A stretch of DNA of 64,000 bases from Symsagittifera roscoffensis (lineage: Eukaryota; Xenacoelomorpha; Acoela; Convolutidae). The translations under genes were made by a program, and so were the position numbers. The stretch is from contig NC_087071.1 in assembly GCF_963678635.1 (NCBI RefSeq), forward strand, positions 2,222,537-2,286,536. Direction: 5' to 3'. This document shows positions 23,750 to 36,954 of the stretch, piece by piece. Within the stretch, counting starts at the first letter, position 1, and the number at the start of each line of letters is the position of its first letter. Under the pieces are notes generated by a model that ran no database searches, was not told the origin of the DNA, and saw only the letters and a list, made by a program, of their open reading frames with translations.

Positions 23750-26700
23750 TTTAACGCAAATTCAGGTTTTTGCTCTAGAAAAGCCTATTTTCTTAAAATG
23801 CCTAAGGACCAATTTCGATTTTTAATTTACATTTTTCACAGAATTTCTTCATCGACTGACAACCAATGATGTGAACTACCCTCTCTGAAAGTATCAAAGT
23901 TGGATTTAAAAAACGTATCACTATTTCCCGGGTCTGCAAATGCCTGTTGTCACCAATTCTATTAGGTTTTCTAGTGGTGTGAACACTTTTTGTACAAGCG
24001 GAGTAGCCAAATTTATTCTTAAAACATGTTTAGCGATGTTTTTATAGCTAATGTTGTCATAGCGATGTTGCCTAAGCCCAAAAAAAAACTGATGGTTTCT
24101 TCAAAATCAAAAATGATATTTCCGCAGAGGGTAGCTTGATTATTGGCTGTCGGTCGATGTAAAAACATAATTAGTTTTTAAAAAAATTACTTTCCAAAAT
24201 GGCCTTTTAAATTAAACATTTTCCATAGTAAAACTTTAGTTTGCGTTTATTGTTGTCAACTAGTATATAAGCCGAACTTTATGAACCCTAGAAAAAAGGG
24301 GGAGTCCTTTATTCCTGATCTTTTGACGGTAGCTTTCACCATTTGCTAACTGTTCGTGATAAAAAAGCGGGACTCTTGTCTCAGAGGGCTTATGAACAAG
24401 TTTTGTGACGAGTAAAAGCTCAAATTTGCATTCACAATTAATCGCTAATTTTTCTAGCGACATTTTTAAGCAACTGTTTCAAACAACCTAGCGGATGTCA
24501 AGCAAATGAACAACGAGTGCAAGCCATTAGTATCGAAATCAATCGGTAAACTCTCTCGCAAAAACTGTGGGTTCAACAGCATTTGATATAACACGGTTTT
24601 GTTTCGTCCGCAGTGCATTAAATAGTACGAAGAGTTTTACAGCAAACTCAGTACTCAAATTAAATCTATACTTAGCTTAGAGTCGGTTCAAAGAAAAACA
24701 ATTGTATTTTACCGAACTAAATTAAACGCAAAGTTACATTTTTTCGCAGCAAAAAAAAATTTCAATGGCAATATAGGACATAGTTTTCTTGAATTTCAGC
24801 AAAATTTTAAGATCGACCGACTGCAAAAAGTCTGAAAATCCGTCTGAAAAGCTAGGTAAGATTTTAAAAACTAACCAGATTTTTCAAGATCTAAAATTCC
24901 ATTTTTAAAACAATTCTAACGATGTGAACTTACAGGAAACAACAGAGCTGGGGAATTTCGTCAATAAAAATTTCTTGCTTAAAAAGTTTCACATGGCATG
25001 AATTTTGTTTATCATTCTTCAAAAAAAGTCTCCACTCCGTGAAAAACTTAATTCAAAAGGTAAAAACTTGGATTTTAGACCTTGAATGATACTCTGGTAG
25101 ATGCTTCAGCTCGAAAACTGGTACTCAGACATGGTAGTTCAGATCATTTGCAGACGGCCGATTTCACGTTCTGCTAAAATTGTAGGACAAATCTGTCCAA
25201 TTTGGAGAATAAAAATGTCAAATTTCATTTGATTTAGTCCACCAGGGTATAAATATTTGTTTGAGCCGACAAAAAGTTAAGATTTCATTTAATCTGGCTG
25301 CTAAAACTATTCATCGCCTCCTCCTTCTAATTAATACATTGCAACCGTTTTATGCAACCTTATTTAAAAGAACACGCTTTTGTTTTGAATGTAGTGCATT
25401 AATTTGTACGAGGAGTTAAATATAAATTTCGGTGGTCAAATTATATCAATACTTAATTTAGTGTGTCGACTCAAGCAATTCACTTTTACGCTATTGGACC
25501 GTTTTAAAAATAGTTTACATTCTTACTCTCTAAAATTCTCAATTTCAAAGAAAAATTTAGACAGCATTCACCTACAATTTTAGCAAAAACTTTGAGACCG
25601 ACCGACTTCAAATGATCTGAACTACCAAGTCTGAAAGACTCAGTTTTTGATTTGAAGCTTTTACCAGATTAATCATGGTCTGAAAGTTGGAGTTTGTACT
25701 TTTGTATTAGGTTTTCTTTTCGTTTAAGAATTAAGACTAGGCAGACTTTTTCGATTAAGTGGAGACAAAAAATGACAGTGCGATGTGAATTTTGTTAAAC
25801 TACAAATAGTTACTGTACAGTGTGAAAACTTTCTTCAACCTGTGTGCTTTACTATAATTTCATACCATAGGAAACTTAATTTAATTGATAAAAATGGAAA
25901 GTTAAGACATTGAATAGTCTAATAAATGCTTGAAATCATACATTTCGACCTTAAGAAGGGATACTTTTGATCATTTGCAGACGGTCGATCTCAAAAGTTT
26001 GCAAAAAGTAAAAGTAAGCGCAGTCCAAAATTGACCTAAGGTTAAGACAATTTAGAGGGTAAACATGTAATTTTGTAGTACTGATGAATCCTCTTGCCGT
26101 TTATTTATCTACTCTGCTTTTAATTCGAGGCACTTGTTTCCATAATCTAAACATCAACCTAAATGTAAGTATCTGTATGTTTCTTTTTTAAAAAATTACA
26201 TCACACACAGTGTAGGTCACAAAAGCGGGAAAAATACTAGCATTGCTAAATTTTATTCTCAGAAATCAATATCTCAATATATACAGTCGACATTCGAAAT
26301 GCATGATAAAGTATTGGGCTAGAAATTTTATTCTAATTGAAAATGGTTTCTGACGTTTCTGAAGCATTTTGATCACAATTGAGGACCTTATTCGGGTAAA
26401 AATTTGTTCCAATTTATTATTTCATTTTCAAATTGACTGAAATTTGAGTCCTAAAACGGCTAGAACATTGTGAAATAAAAATTTTGTTGTCAATTAGGAG
26501 ACAAAACTGAGCGCAAATTCATCTTTTGACTCTAAAACTCCTGTATTAAAGGATGTTTTTTGACATACTTTTTGAATTTCAACACAATTTTAAAATCAAC
26601 TGCGAACAATTGTTCTCTGCTGCCCTCTCAGAAAGCACCAATATCTAGTTTCAACGACATATCGGGTTTTTGGAGGTAAAAAAAGCCAGTTTTCAACATC

Positions 26701-27715
26701 TGCAATGAAACTTTTAGCCGAAAAAATTCTTTCTCGAATGTGCAGACTAAAAATTTTGGTTCATGAAATTGGAAACCTTTTCAGCGAGAAAACCGAATTT
26801 TTCTATGTGAAAATTTTACTAAACTTGGCTGTATCTAACATTATCATGCGGTTTGAAAAACAAGGCGTAGAAAAAGAAAACAATTAATGACGCGCGAAAA
26901 TCTGGTAAGTCGTTGAAACTAGACTTTCATAAAGGGTGGCTGAGAAAAATTGATATCGATAGTAGATAAAATTTTTCTACAATTCCAAGTAAACGTTGCA
27001 AGAAAATTCCTAATAACACGCTTTTTAAAGAACAAAAAGCTCAATTTTCCAACCACTTTCTCCATTAAGGTATGATACAAATTAGTTTTGAAAACCGAGC
27101 CGTTTTTACGTTCTCTTTGCCAAAAAAAAACGTCCACCACTTTATCTCGTAGTAATTGTTAATGGTTTTTCAAACCTTCAAATGATTCATTTTCTCTACA
27201 ACTTCAAAAAATTTTACGCGTTTACTTTGCGCCACTAAAGGACAAAACTAAGCGCAAATTCTAGACTTTACTTTTAAAATGCCTGCTTTCGATGTACTTT
27301 TTGGACACTATTTCCTTTGGAATTCAGAAAAACTTTCACATTGACCGAGAGCAAAAGATTACAGCTACCATCAGTAAAAGAATCAAACTTTGGTTTCGAT
27401 GACTGAAAAATGTAACCCGGGTCTGAATATGTCAGTTTTCCTCGTGAAAAAGTAACAAACGTCTGAGTTTAGCTGCAATTTCTCACTGATTATTTCTATT
27501 TTCTCGCCGACAACGTTTCACGTTGCATGGACTTTTTTTCTCTGCTTATTCAAGAAAGGTTTCACTACGATGCAAAACTTAGTTCGGATGAGTAAAAATG
27601 GCATTTTCAGACCCGGATTACATTGGGTAGTCATTGAAACCAAATATTGATACTTTCACCGATAGTAGCTCTGATCATTTGCTCTCGGTTTTAGTGAATT
27701 TCGAAGGGAATGTTG
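23750..27715. repeat. Array of ~0.8-1 kb units each with an inverted repeat
   Basis: Recurring left-arm sequence (TTTnAnATCGACCG-type, then GATCTGAACTACC and TCTGAAAG-type words) occurs near 23840, 24810, 25590, 26600 and 27340. Its reverse complement (AGCTCTGATCATTTGC-like) follows near 25130, 25960, 26910 and 27680. The clearest hairpin is 27327-27437 against 27592-27713, where CCGAGAGCAAAAGATTACAG pairs with the complement of CTGATCATTTGCTCTCGG and CCCGGGTCTGAA with TTCAGACCCGGATTA. Shared leader GGACAAAACTnAGCGCAAATTC occurs at about 26501 and 27239, with a weaker match at 23750. The copies are diverged. No coding capacity is evident, so they look like an amplified foldback element. Confidence 0.65.
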
Positions 27716-28192
27716 CAAAGAACTAAATCTAAAACTCCATTAGTGTATCAAAATTTTTTGAATAAGATTATCATATGCTCTTGTAATTTGAAACATTTAA
27801 TACAAGAAATTTACAACCTTCATTTGAATATTTTTTTGCAAATTCCTGGCATTCGAAACAAACCTGTGCAGATAAGAAAATCTTTTTAGATAAATGTTAC
27901 AAAAGCCATTGTTTGCATTCAGTTAATGATAACCATGGGGTTGCTGAAAACAATAACTCACGGTTGAAGTAAAATGTTGGAAGTGATTGATTGTAATCAA
28001 TGTCCAGAAAAGTCCTTGTGAGACTAAAAAAACTGAGGTCGAATATATCTTTTTACCGAAATGTGTAATCGAAATTTGAACATAATTTAATGCTTTTTCA
28101 ACTTAATTTTATTAGAAAAACTAAAATGTAATGAAAAACTGAATATCCAATATAAAAAAGGTAACTAAATAGGAACCTTAATCAAGTTGATT
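27716..28192. other. Upstream flank of the intact family gene
   Basis: AT-rich sequence with no supported gene. It presumably contains the promoter of the gene starting at 28193, but no motif stands out. Confidence 0.3.
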
Positions 28193-31100
28193 ATGAAAAG
28201 CTCATTGTTGGTATTTTGTTTTGCAGTAAGTATACGATATAGGGAAAACCATCGAGACGCGAAGATTGGTTTTCGACTTCAGCCATTTTTGAGTATTTAA
28301 TGATACTAGATATTGTTCTCCGTTCTTTTGAAAACAAGTTTTGAACTTTTTACGTGTATTTCAATGTTAAGTATTACAGCTACACAGTAGGGTTTACTTT
28401 TATAGCTAAATAAATGGCGTTGATCAAATCGAACTTTTCGGATTGATCACTCCGTTTTCTTCAAAAAAAGAAGTTAAATTATCTACATTTATTTCACTCA
28501 CAGTATTCTCTTTAACCAAAAGCAAATCACCCAGCGCAAAGTTCGCAGCACCAAATGAGCTTGGAGCATCGTGTGACTGCTTTAGATCACGTTGAAGGAA
28601 ATTTAGCGTGTAGTTCCAATCGTGTTGCATCTAAATATCTTTGCATTCATTGTTTTATTACAATAAATGGCATTTTTCGTCAAAAAAAATTCATTTCTAG
28701 TCCATATTTTCCATATCCTTTCAAATTGGCGACAACAACCTTTTCAAAATATGCCAATGACAAGATATTGAATAATTTCCTGAAAACCAACATCAATCAG
28801 CCAAGCACAGACAATTGCTGAGAAAGAAGGGAAAAAAGCAATATCAGATATAATATTTTTTGCATGAAAAAACTAATTGCTATTTTGTAAGCTAGCAGAG
28901 GCGAAAATCAGGTTTCAGCAAATCTCTGATGTATTTTCCTTCCTTTCATTTGAGCTGAAACTTTCAAAATACGGAATGAAAAACCAACATATTGGATTCG
29001 CTCTATTTTTAACTGCAAACATTAAAAATTGTTCTTGAAATCCAATTGAGAAAACAATTTTTTAAATTTCGAGTTCAAACGAAGTGTATCGTGACATTTA
29101 TTGTGACAGAAAATATAACCAGACTTCAAAACTGCATAGAGTTATTGATTTAGACATTTACAATCCGATTTAACGTTTTTAACACCTCCGAAATAAGTTT
29201 AGTTGTTTTTGCAATAGTCGCCTTAAGTCTCAGTAGAAAAAACCTATGGGCTTAGTATAAAAAGCTGAAATAAATCAAAAACCAAAATTGAAAAACGATG
29301 ACGTCTGCTACAAGAAATAAGGGTAAAAGCTCGATTTTCAAAAGCAAACATGCACAAATGATAACCGAGTTAAAAGAGACTGATCAAGGACCAAGAAGTT
29401 GAACAATAAGAGCTTGCGATTAAACTTTCACAATATAAATTATATTTTCGCTTTCTGAAAAAAGGATATTCATCTTAATAAATTTAAACCAGGAAAATTT
29501 ATTTTACTTAGAAAGATATTATTAACGCACTAAAAAATTATCGCTCAATAAACAGTTTTCAAATTAAAATCAACAAAAATAATAATATCAACTCGAAACA
29601 AATTGAGTCAGGGTGAAACAAAAATTTGATTTCAGGGCCGTCAATATACTAACAGAGGAGACTTAATTTAAACAAAACTATTCGATCAAAAAACATGTCT
29701 AGAACCATAAATACATTGATAATATGGTAAAAAATTGCTTGGTGGATAAATAAACCAAATTCTTTGTTTTAGGCGATTGAAATAGTGGGCAAAATAACGA
29801 TGTTCTCCGCTTCAATAAATGGTAATAATAAACTCTTGTTAACGGCAAATTTTTATGAATTTTACGGAGACATTTTCTTTTATTCAAACACAATAGTGAT
29901 GCTGATATTCGGAATAACTAACAACGTAGCCTCCTTCAACGATATTAAAATTGTTTTAAAAATTACTAAGAACCTGATTTTTATTCATATTTTTGTACTT
30001 ACCATTATTCCATAGGATAGGTCCATCAAAACGCTTTGACTAATCATTCAGTGATTTTGATTAACCGAACAAAATTTTAAATAATCAAACAATAAAACAG
30101 CGTATGCTGTCATTTTCATATTGACTATTTGTAGAAATCTGTGAAAATCACCTGAGACCATCGCTTACATCAGAAAAAAAACATATTTAAATAAAAAAAT
30201 TTTCTTAGCTTCAAAATTACATACAAAATCTTTCCAATTTCAAAATTGCAATTATCGCAAGAGGAAGAACCATCTGTTTGATTTCAAATTTTAACTTCAA
30301 ATTTCAAAATTATCAGAGTAGTGAAAGCTATTAATGAATTTTTCTCAAATAGCGGTTATTCGAGGTGCTCGATGACATTAAGAACTCAAAACGAGTTGAG
30401 CTTTTTGAAATTCAAAAAGTTGAGTTCTTTTAGCAAGTTATAAATTTTTTGTTTAACCAATTTGTTTAACCAATTTCAAAATTTTGCATAGAAAACAACT
30501 GATTGAATAATTTCTGAGCACTTATAAATTGACCCACTTGAACAATCCATTCGAAAACAGAAACTGGGAAAGCTGATTTATTAACTACTAATTAAAACAA
30601 CTCAACAAGTAAATTCAGGTTACAAAAAGTTGAACTCCTGACCTCGTTCTGCGAACAATGTTCAATCTCTTCTTTAAAAAAATGATTGAAAACCATCATA
30701 GAAAAATTCAAACAAAGCAATTCAGACATAAACTGAGCTCCAATTTAGGCGGTCTCGTTCTTTTATAAACATTTCAATTGTTTTAAGACAAATCAATTCA
30801 ACGACAAAAAAGTCTAATCAACAATTAAAACAGGCCATGGTCCAAAAAAAATTTTTTAGGTTCCCTAATTTGTTTTCTTTTCTGAATAGGTGGTCTTTTA
30901 GGTGCTCCAGATATGAAGGGAATCAATTCATTACTGAAAAAATCTCACGGACTAGAAAAAAATGATACGTTTCCGTGTGGACAAGAATCACACTGCAATT
31001 GTACGAAATCATTAGAAGACCCAGGTCTTATAATTGTCAGCCATTGTACCGTAGAAAAAAAGTTTTTGATGATTGCAGGGATTGAAGCCACAAGGGTGAA

Positions 31101-32211
31101 AATTGTTCCCGCCGTCATGTCTATATTTGACGGTTCCAAAATGAACATTTCGATTATGAATAACACATTTAAATCTATTGAAGATTTCCACGTAAGAGAC
31201 GTTCATTGGCAGATAGTACGTGCGTTGGGAGACATCAAAACTCTGGTCTTGAAAAACAATACACAATTGATTCTTCCGGAGGATTCCAAAAGAAACAACT
31301 TAGTTGGAGCAGAGAACTTAGTTTTTTGCAAGAATGCTGTCCATCAGATAATTGGAGACGCAATCATTGGGTACACAGTGTTTTTTTTTCATCTAGGAAA
31401 CTTCAGTATGGACTTCTCGCATGGGAAAAGTCAGGACATTTTTACCGATTTGGGTGCCATAGAGATATATATAGAAGGAATTATGTCAGATATTCCTCTG
31501 CCAAAACTTAAGCGTTTGGAAAGTGTAGTAATCAAAAAAGTCCAATCTTTCACAAATAGTGAGCTGCTGCAGAAAGATGCTTTAAGCGAATCAATTATAA
31601 ATAAGGAGATTCGAATCGAAGAAAGTATACACGTTACTTTACCGAAAAATTTTATGAATGGTGAAGCTAATATTTACGCACCACCTACTCCATTTGATTT
31701 CATCCTTGATCCGTGGAACATTCAACAAAATGTTTTTGTTGAAACCACAGTGCGTTTTATAAAAACTCTCAATGGCGTGGCGTTGAATGATGCCCAAAGA
31801 AAAGCTTTGATATCAGACGATACTGGAAAAAACTGTGCTTTGTTCTGCCGATGTGCTCCAAATATGGAACCAAATTGCAAAATGTGCAGTGACGAATACA
31901 AGAAAAACTGTGCTATATGCATCAAGAATAAAATACAATCAGACAAAAAACATCTTTACAAACAAGTTTGTTCAATTGAAGATATGTCATTTGTTAATGG
32001 TCCTAAAGAAATTTATCCCTCTTCAACTGCTTCAAACTTACTCAAATCTACTGAAGCGAATAAAAAAATAAGTGAAAATTTTCAAACAACTTGTACCGAT
32101 CCCTTTGACTCAAAAAGTACACTACAGTCAAAAGGGCGGAGAAGCTTAACACGTTCGATCATATTCATTGCAACGGGAGTAGCGAAATGGAAAAATTTAA
32201 TCATTTGGTAA
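28193..32211 (+). CDS. Secreted cysteine-rich LRR-like family protein, intact
   Basis: My model has three exons. Exon 1 (28193-28225) encodes MKSSLLVFCFA and ends phase 0 at a consensus donor (GTAAGT). Exon 2 (29773-29821; acceptor TTGTTTTAG, donor AATG|GTAATA) is 49 nt, phase 0 to 1. Exon 3 (30890-32211; acceptor TCTGAATAG) starts phase 1, as in the 18-20 kb paralogue. Exon 3 encodes the cap PCGQESHCNCT-x13-C, then LRR-like strands (IKTLVLKNNTQL, LESVVIKKVQSF), many N-x-S/T sites (MNISIMNNT, NNT, SMDFS), DPWNIQQN, and the cluster CALFCRC-x7-CKMC-x7-CAIC. It ends in a Ser/Thr-rich stalk and a short hydrophobic end (RSIIFIATGVAKW) before TAA. That tail is weaker than the TM helix of the 18 kb gene, so the protein may be soluble or lipid-anchored. 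Main exon secure; exons 1-2 inferred from phase and signal. The function is unknown. Confidence 0.75.
28424..28630 (-). CDS. Short coding-like ORF inside intron 1, unrecognised
   Basis: 68 codons from an ATG at 28630, with balanced composition (FGAANFALGDLLLVKENTVS, then NVDNLTSFFEENGV), unlike the K/F/N noise around it. The ATG is preceded directly by ATATTTAG, so this could equally be an exon beginning at that acceptor. It lies antisense in the first intron of the intact family gene. I recognise no domain. It may be an exon of a host gene or transposon remnant. Confidence 0.3.
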   Translation of the reverse strand: MQHDWNYTLNFLQRDLKQSHDAPSSFGAANFALGDLLLVKENTVSEINVDNLTSFFEENGVINPKSSI

Positions 32212-32657
32212 CTTTACGACAGAAATACGTTTCAACTGAACTTAGTGTGCGTTTAGTTCAAAAAAGCAACAAATGCATTTTCTGAGCTGTCTAAACCTTA
32301 AACGATCTTTAAAAAAAACAGCGCAGACAAAATATTTAATGAAAAGGATTTTTTCACTGTATTTTTGATATGATACGTTCAGACGACCAAACGGTTCTCC
32401 TTTCGTAGTCTAATTCAATGTATTATAGCAAATATAGTGTGCATTCATTGTTTTGTGATGGTCAGTCAGATAGAATGGGATGTCTAATAACAGTACACCA
32501 AAAGATGATTCCTTTTGAAATTTTTGGAACAAAGCTCAGGAAAAGGTGGTCAGCGCAACTCCAACTGAATGTTGAATCAAATCCTGCCTTTTATTGATGC
32601 CTCAGACTTTGTGATATCGTTCAAAAAAAATAATGTCAAATGAAGCGAATTTCAGTT

Positions 32658-32663
32658 AATAAA
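32658..32663 (+). promoter_or_regulatory. Candidate polyadenylation signal
   Basis: AATAAA about 450 bases after the stop of the intact family gene, followed by a T/G-rich stretch (GTTTGTATTATATTTTCTCG). Such hexamers are frequent in AT-rich DNA, so this is only a candidate. Confidence 0.25.
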
Positions 32664-35127
32664 GTTTGTATTATATTTTCTCGCTTTTTTGGGGCCGAGG
32701 ATGTTTGCGCGTGCTTACATACATTTAATTTCTATAATGTAGTCTTTTCGTAGACAACTTTTTGGGTCAGTTTTTGGCAAAATCCTACTTAAAACTAAGA
32801 AAGCCCTTCAACCTTAGAGCTTAAAACTATTTTGTCCTATTGTCGGTTTTTCTAAATATTTTTGGTAGGTGGTTTTGTTGGCTATTATTTATTTAAAATG
32901 ATAATAATGTTCAAACTGATTATCTTTTTTAATGAATTAAATTGATGTTCAAAATATGGAAAGAATAAAAATCAAAAAACATATACGAAGTGTTCTTTGT
33001 TCTGCCAAAAAACAGCTGTTTTGAATGACAGAAAATTGAAGGATACAATTGGAACAAGTAATGAAGTAGGGCATATATTAGCGGCAGAGAATACCACAAA
33101 AAGTGAACGCTATTTTGTATTTTGCAATCGCAAACCAGTGCATAAACTTCATTGTTTTAATCACCTAGATAAGTGTTTTGTGAAAAATCTCCTAGCCTAA
33201 AAAAATTTTGTTGCTATATTGTGGTAAGTCGAACAAAATTGTCGGCGTAGGAAAATTCTAGAATTGGTCAAGGATATTCATGAAAACATACTCCCAAAAT
33301 AATTTTTTTCCGCCAACGTTCCGCACTTTAGTCACATTATTTGGTATTCTGCCAAAACCAAAATTATGCAATTTTATCTAGTACGTGTCGCATTTGAGAA
33401 AAAGAACCGAAACGTTTTTTGACTAAAACGGGTTAGAAAATATCGCCTTACGTCAAGAAATTTGTAGCCAGCGAACCGCAGATTTTTCTAGAAGGGAAAC
33501 TTTTTTAAAAAAACGTTGATTATATCAACCAAATTATTTGTCTGAGAAATCTCAAACTAACGTTGAAAAATATCATATTTGCTAAAAACACGGTGAAGAA
33601 ATCAATAAAGATTCTGATCCAATTATTTTAGACACACATTTGCGCCAAAAAACAATTCAGAAACATTTTTTTGTTGTCGGCAATATGTCTTAGGGCAAAG
33701 CGTGCGCCGACGAGTCGTGACTTGTTTTAGAAAAAAGCTCACACTTAACAAAACGCAACCAGCATTCAAATCGCTTCATCCCTGGAGTCGAAGAAGATTT
33801 AGACTTTAAAATTTTAAGTTATCTATTAAGTTTGTCTGAGTCAATGAGAGTCGATTGGTAGAAAAGTAACACAGAAAATTCTGACTAAAAAATTTAAGCT
33901 GAAATTAAATGAAGAAACGATGAGAAAAAATCCAATTTAAAAAATTTTAGTGAGGGCAACTTACTCATGAAAATAAATGAAAAAGTGGCATGTAGAGATA
34001 TTTTAAATAACGTTTAAACTGAAATTGAATCAAATTTTGTGGTCAGAAATCATATTATTATTCCGACTCTTTTTAAACCCAATCTTGTTTCACACGTACC
34101 TAATAAGCTTTTCTACTGACAATTAAAAACCGGTGGGATAAAAACCATACTGAAGCATAAAATCCTTCCCCTTCAACAGCACATATTGATCTTATATTTT
34201 GAAAAACAAAATTTCAATCAAAATAGAACAAAAACGGATTTCCATCTGATATGATTAACATGTGCAACATCTCTTTTTATTGTCCAAAAGTAGCACAGAA
34301 AATTGTAATGGAACGGAGTCAACAATTAACTAAAACTTCAAAAAAATCAATTGAAATATAATGTCCAGATTTTGCCCGTTAAAATATCTGTTATCGAAAA
34401 ACTTGGGGTCTTTTTTTTACTAAAAATTAATTTGAAAGCTCATCACTCGAAACTGTTTAACCTCTTTGCCATCAGCAGCCATTCAAAACTCTTGCTTCTT
34501 ACCGGTTTTGTTTGGATTTACAGAAAAAAATCTTCTCCAAATTCCTTTCAAATTCCAATGGTTATCTTTGATTTGGTCCAAAAAACGCAAATTTTTCAAT
34601 AAATTTGGTTACTTTTAAGAAAACTAAAATTTGATCAATTGAGCTCTGTTGCTGAAACATTATATTTCACGGTACTGAATGAAGCATTGCCGCTTGACGA
34701 ATTGAGTAAACTTTGAAAAAGTGTTAGTTATCAGTTCATATATCTCATTACTATCTATCTATATTGTTTCTAATTGCTAAAGATGCTTTGAACATAGCTT
34801 TTTCAGAAAAAAAAACGAAATACTTTTTGTCGGGCTGAGTGATAGGATTATTAACAACTCGTAAAAACCATTTAACGGATGATATAAAGATTAAAAATCA
34901 CATTAGCTTAAGTACATGGATCGTTGCGCTTGATATCTATTTTTTTTGAAATCTATATACTTTACATGAATAGCACTATCAACGTCGATTCAATTCCTTG
35001 ACTATTAAAAACCTGATAAATAGCTCAATTAGTCTGAAGAAACTCAAAAACATTAGCTTCCATTTTGGGTGAAATTATGCTCCTTAAATCTAGCCTAATT
35101 CATGTTATTTTAGTTTAAATATTTTGG
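32664..35127. other. No supported gene
   Basis: AT-rich intergenic sequence. Short open stretches at 32997-33200 and 34351-34602 have no supporting splice or start context. No repeat was recognised. Confidence 0.45.
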
Positions 35128-36340
35128 GTGCTTCTAGCACGAATACAATCAATTCATCACTTAAAAGATCCCAAAGTCAAAAGATTGATATTAAACAGAA
35201 AACACAGGTCTTTTAATTAGGAGCCAATGCCCTGAGCTAAACTTGTTTTTGATAATAACAGGGATTGAAGCTAAAAGTGTTGAAACTGTAAAGCGATCAT
35301 GTCTAAAGTTGAAGGTTACAAAAAGAAAATCTTGATCATGAATAATGCAATAAAATCAATTGAAGAAAGATTTGCGCATCAAAGATGTGCATCGGCAGCT
35401 ATGACATGCGCTGGGAGACGTTAAATCTCTCTGATTTTGAAAAAAAACACCCACAATTGATTCTTCTAGATTTCAATAAACTCAAATCAGCTAGGGTTAA
35501 TAACTTAGTTTTTCGCAAAAAAGCTATCAGTATGATATTTAGAGATGTATCCAAATCGAAAGAAGTAATTTTTTTTATCTGGGACGTTTCAGTATCAACT
35601 TCTCACATGTGGAATAAAGTGACCATTGTGATAAGGGTGTCACATAGATTTTTATTCAAGTACGAATGCCGGATTTTTTTCTGCCAATAGATACTGTTTT
35701 GGTTGGAAAGAGTAGTAATCAAAGAGTTCAATCACCTTTCACAAATACTAAACTGCTGCAGAAGGGTAAGGGTGCTTTGAGCGAACAAATTTTAAGAAAA
35801 TAGATACGAAAAGCAAGTATACACAATTTTTTACCAAAAGACTTGATGAATGATGAACCTGAGAGTAATACAAAAGCCATCAGCTCCACCTGACTTCACC
35901 CCTGATCCCTAAAACCTTTAAAAGGTTTTTTGTGAAGACAGAGTGTCTTATATGACTGAACTCAAATGCCTTGGTGTTCAGTCATGCCCAAAACAGCTCT
36001 GATATCAGACTATACAGGAAAAAATTGTGGTTTACTCTTTCAATAATCGAAAGATGGCAGCAACTCTCGTCGTGACAGCCACCAGAAAAACTAAGTATTT
36101 GGATCGAGGACAAAAAAGTTGGCAAATACGGATATTTACCAACAAACTTATTCAATTAAAGATATGTCAATTGTCAATGGCCCGAATCGAATTAATTCAT
36201 CCTCAACTGCTTCAAACTTATTCAAATCTAGTAAAACTGTCTTCAAAGTTTTGCAAACTGATCAAACAACATGTTCCAAATTTATGGGTTAAAAACTGTT
36301 TTAATTCGAGTTGCCCTTTGCTACTTTTGCAGCAAGATTA
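35128..36340 (+). pseudogene. Decayed copy of the cysteine-rich family main exon
   Basis: Nucleotide similarity to the main exon of the intact copies runs from GTGCTTCTAGCACGAATACA (compare GTACTCCTAGCATTAAAACA in the 51 kb copy) through ACAGGGATTGAAGCTAAAAG, ATGAATAATGCAATAAAATC and GGTTAATAACTTAGTTTTTCG to TCAATTGTCAATGGCCCGAA and the tail end TTTGCAGCAAGATTAA. The acceptor AG is lost (TTTTGG|GTG), the N-cap cysteines are absent, and there are several frameshifts and in-frame stops (for example TAATTAG at about 35215). No functional protein can be read. It lies 3 kb downstream of the intact copy in the same orientation, consistent with tandem duplication. Confidence 0.8.
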
Positions 36341-36594
36341 AGTGTTAAAACAGTAAGCGATTGAAAAAACACCTCAATTTAACAGAACCTGGTTTCTCTT
36401 TGAAAAAGCCAGCAAGTTCGCTTTTCTGACCACTTATTCCCAAAAACTTGAAGCCCGATTTAACAAGTCTCCAGTATCGAAAAAAATTTAGATTAATTTT
36501 TCAAAAGAAAACTACATTGCAGATCGATTATAAACTAAAGATTTGCATTATTAATTGACTGTTAAAGGTTTATAATCGAATTACAAGATCTGGT
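36341..36594. other. Flank of the pseudogene, nothing recognised
   Basis: AT-rich sequence without gene or repeat that I can support. Confidence 0.3.
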
Positions 36595-36700
36595 ACTTTT
36601 CTGATGATAATCGATTTTTATCTATTTTTACTGCGGGAACAGTTTTTTTTTCGACTGAAACTCGTATAACGATCGGTATGACTTCAAAATGACCACTAAT
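36595..36700. repeat. Worn single copy of the 99/100 bp minisatellite unit
   Basis: GATAATCGATTTTTATCTAT, GCGGGAACAG, CGACTGAAACTCGTATAACG, TCGGTATGACTTCAAAATGA and ACTAATTTGACC follow the order of the 13.4 kb array (GATAATCGACTTTTCTTTAA, ACGGAACTTG, ATTGGAATCTCGTACCA, CAGTATGACTTTAAAACGCA, ACACTTGACC). Similarity also covers the array's left flank, suggesting it is a homologous locus rather than a chance match. The assembly gap begins 54 bases later. Confidence 0.6.
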
Positions 36701-36754
36701 TTGACCCTCAGGAAAAGAAAAAAATTGGAAGTACCCAAAAATGGGAGGCAAAAC

Positions 36755-36954
36755 NNNNNNNNNNNNNNNNNNNNNNNNNNNNNNNNNNNNNNNNNNNNNN
36801 NNNNNNNNNNNNNNNNNNNNNNNNNNNNNNNNNNNNNNNNNNNNNNNNNNNNNNNNNNNNNNNNNNNNNNNNNNNNNNNNNNNNNNNNNNNNNNNNNNNN
36901 NNNNNNNNNNNNNNNNNNNNNNNNNNNNNNNNNNNNNNNNNNNNNNNNNNNNNN
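36755..36954. other. Assembly gap (200 N)
   Basis: Exactly 200 N. The round number suggests a fixed-size placeholder, so true length is unknown. Open frames drawn across it are meaningless. Confidence 0.98.

Noticed and set aside
29785-30015. 76-codon hydrophobic open frame
   Set aside because: No ATG at its start; its first part coincides with the proposed linker exon 29773-29821 and the rest reads through the donor into intron sequence.
31012-31946. Open frames on the opposite strand or shifted frame of the intact family gene
   Set aside because: Shadows of the real exon, without conserved features of their own.
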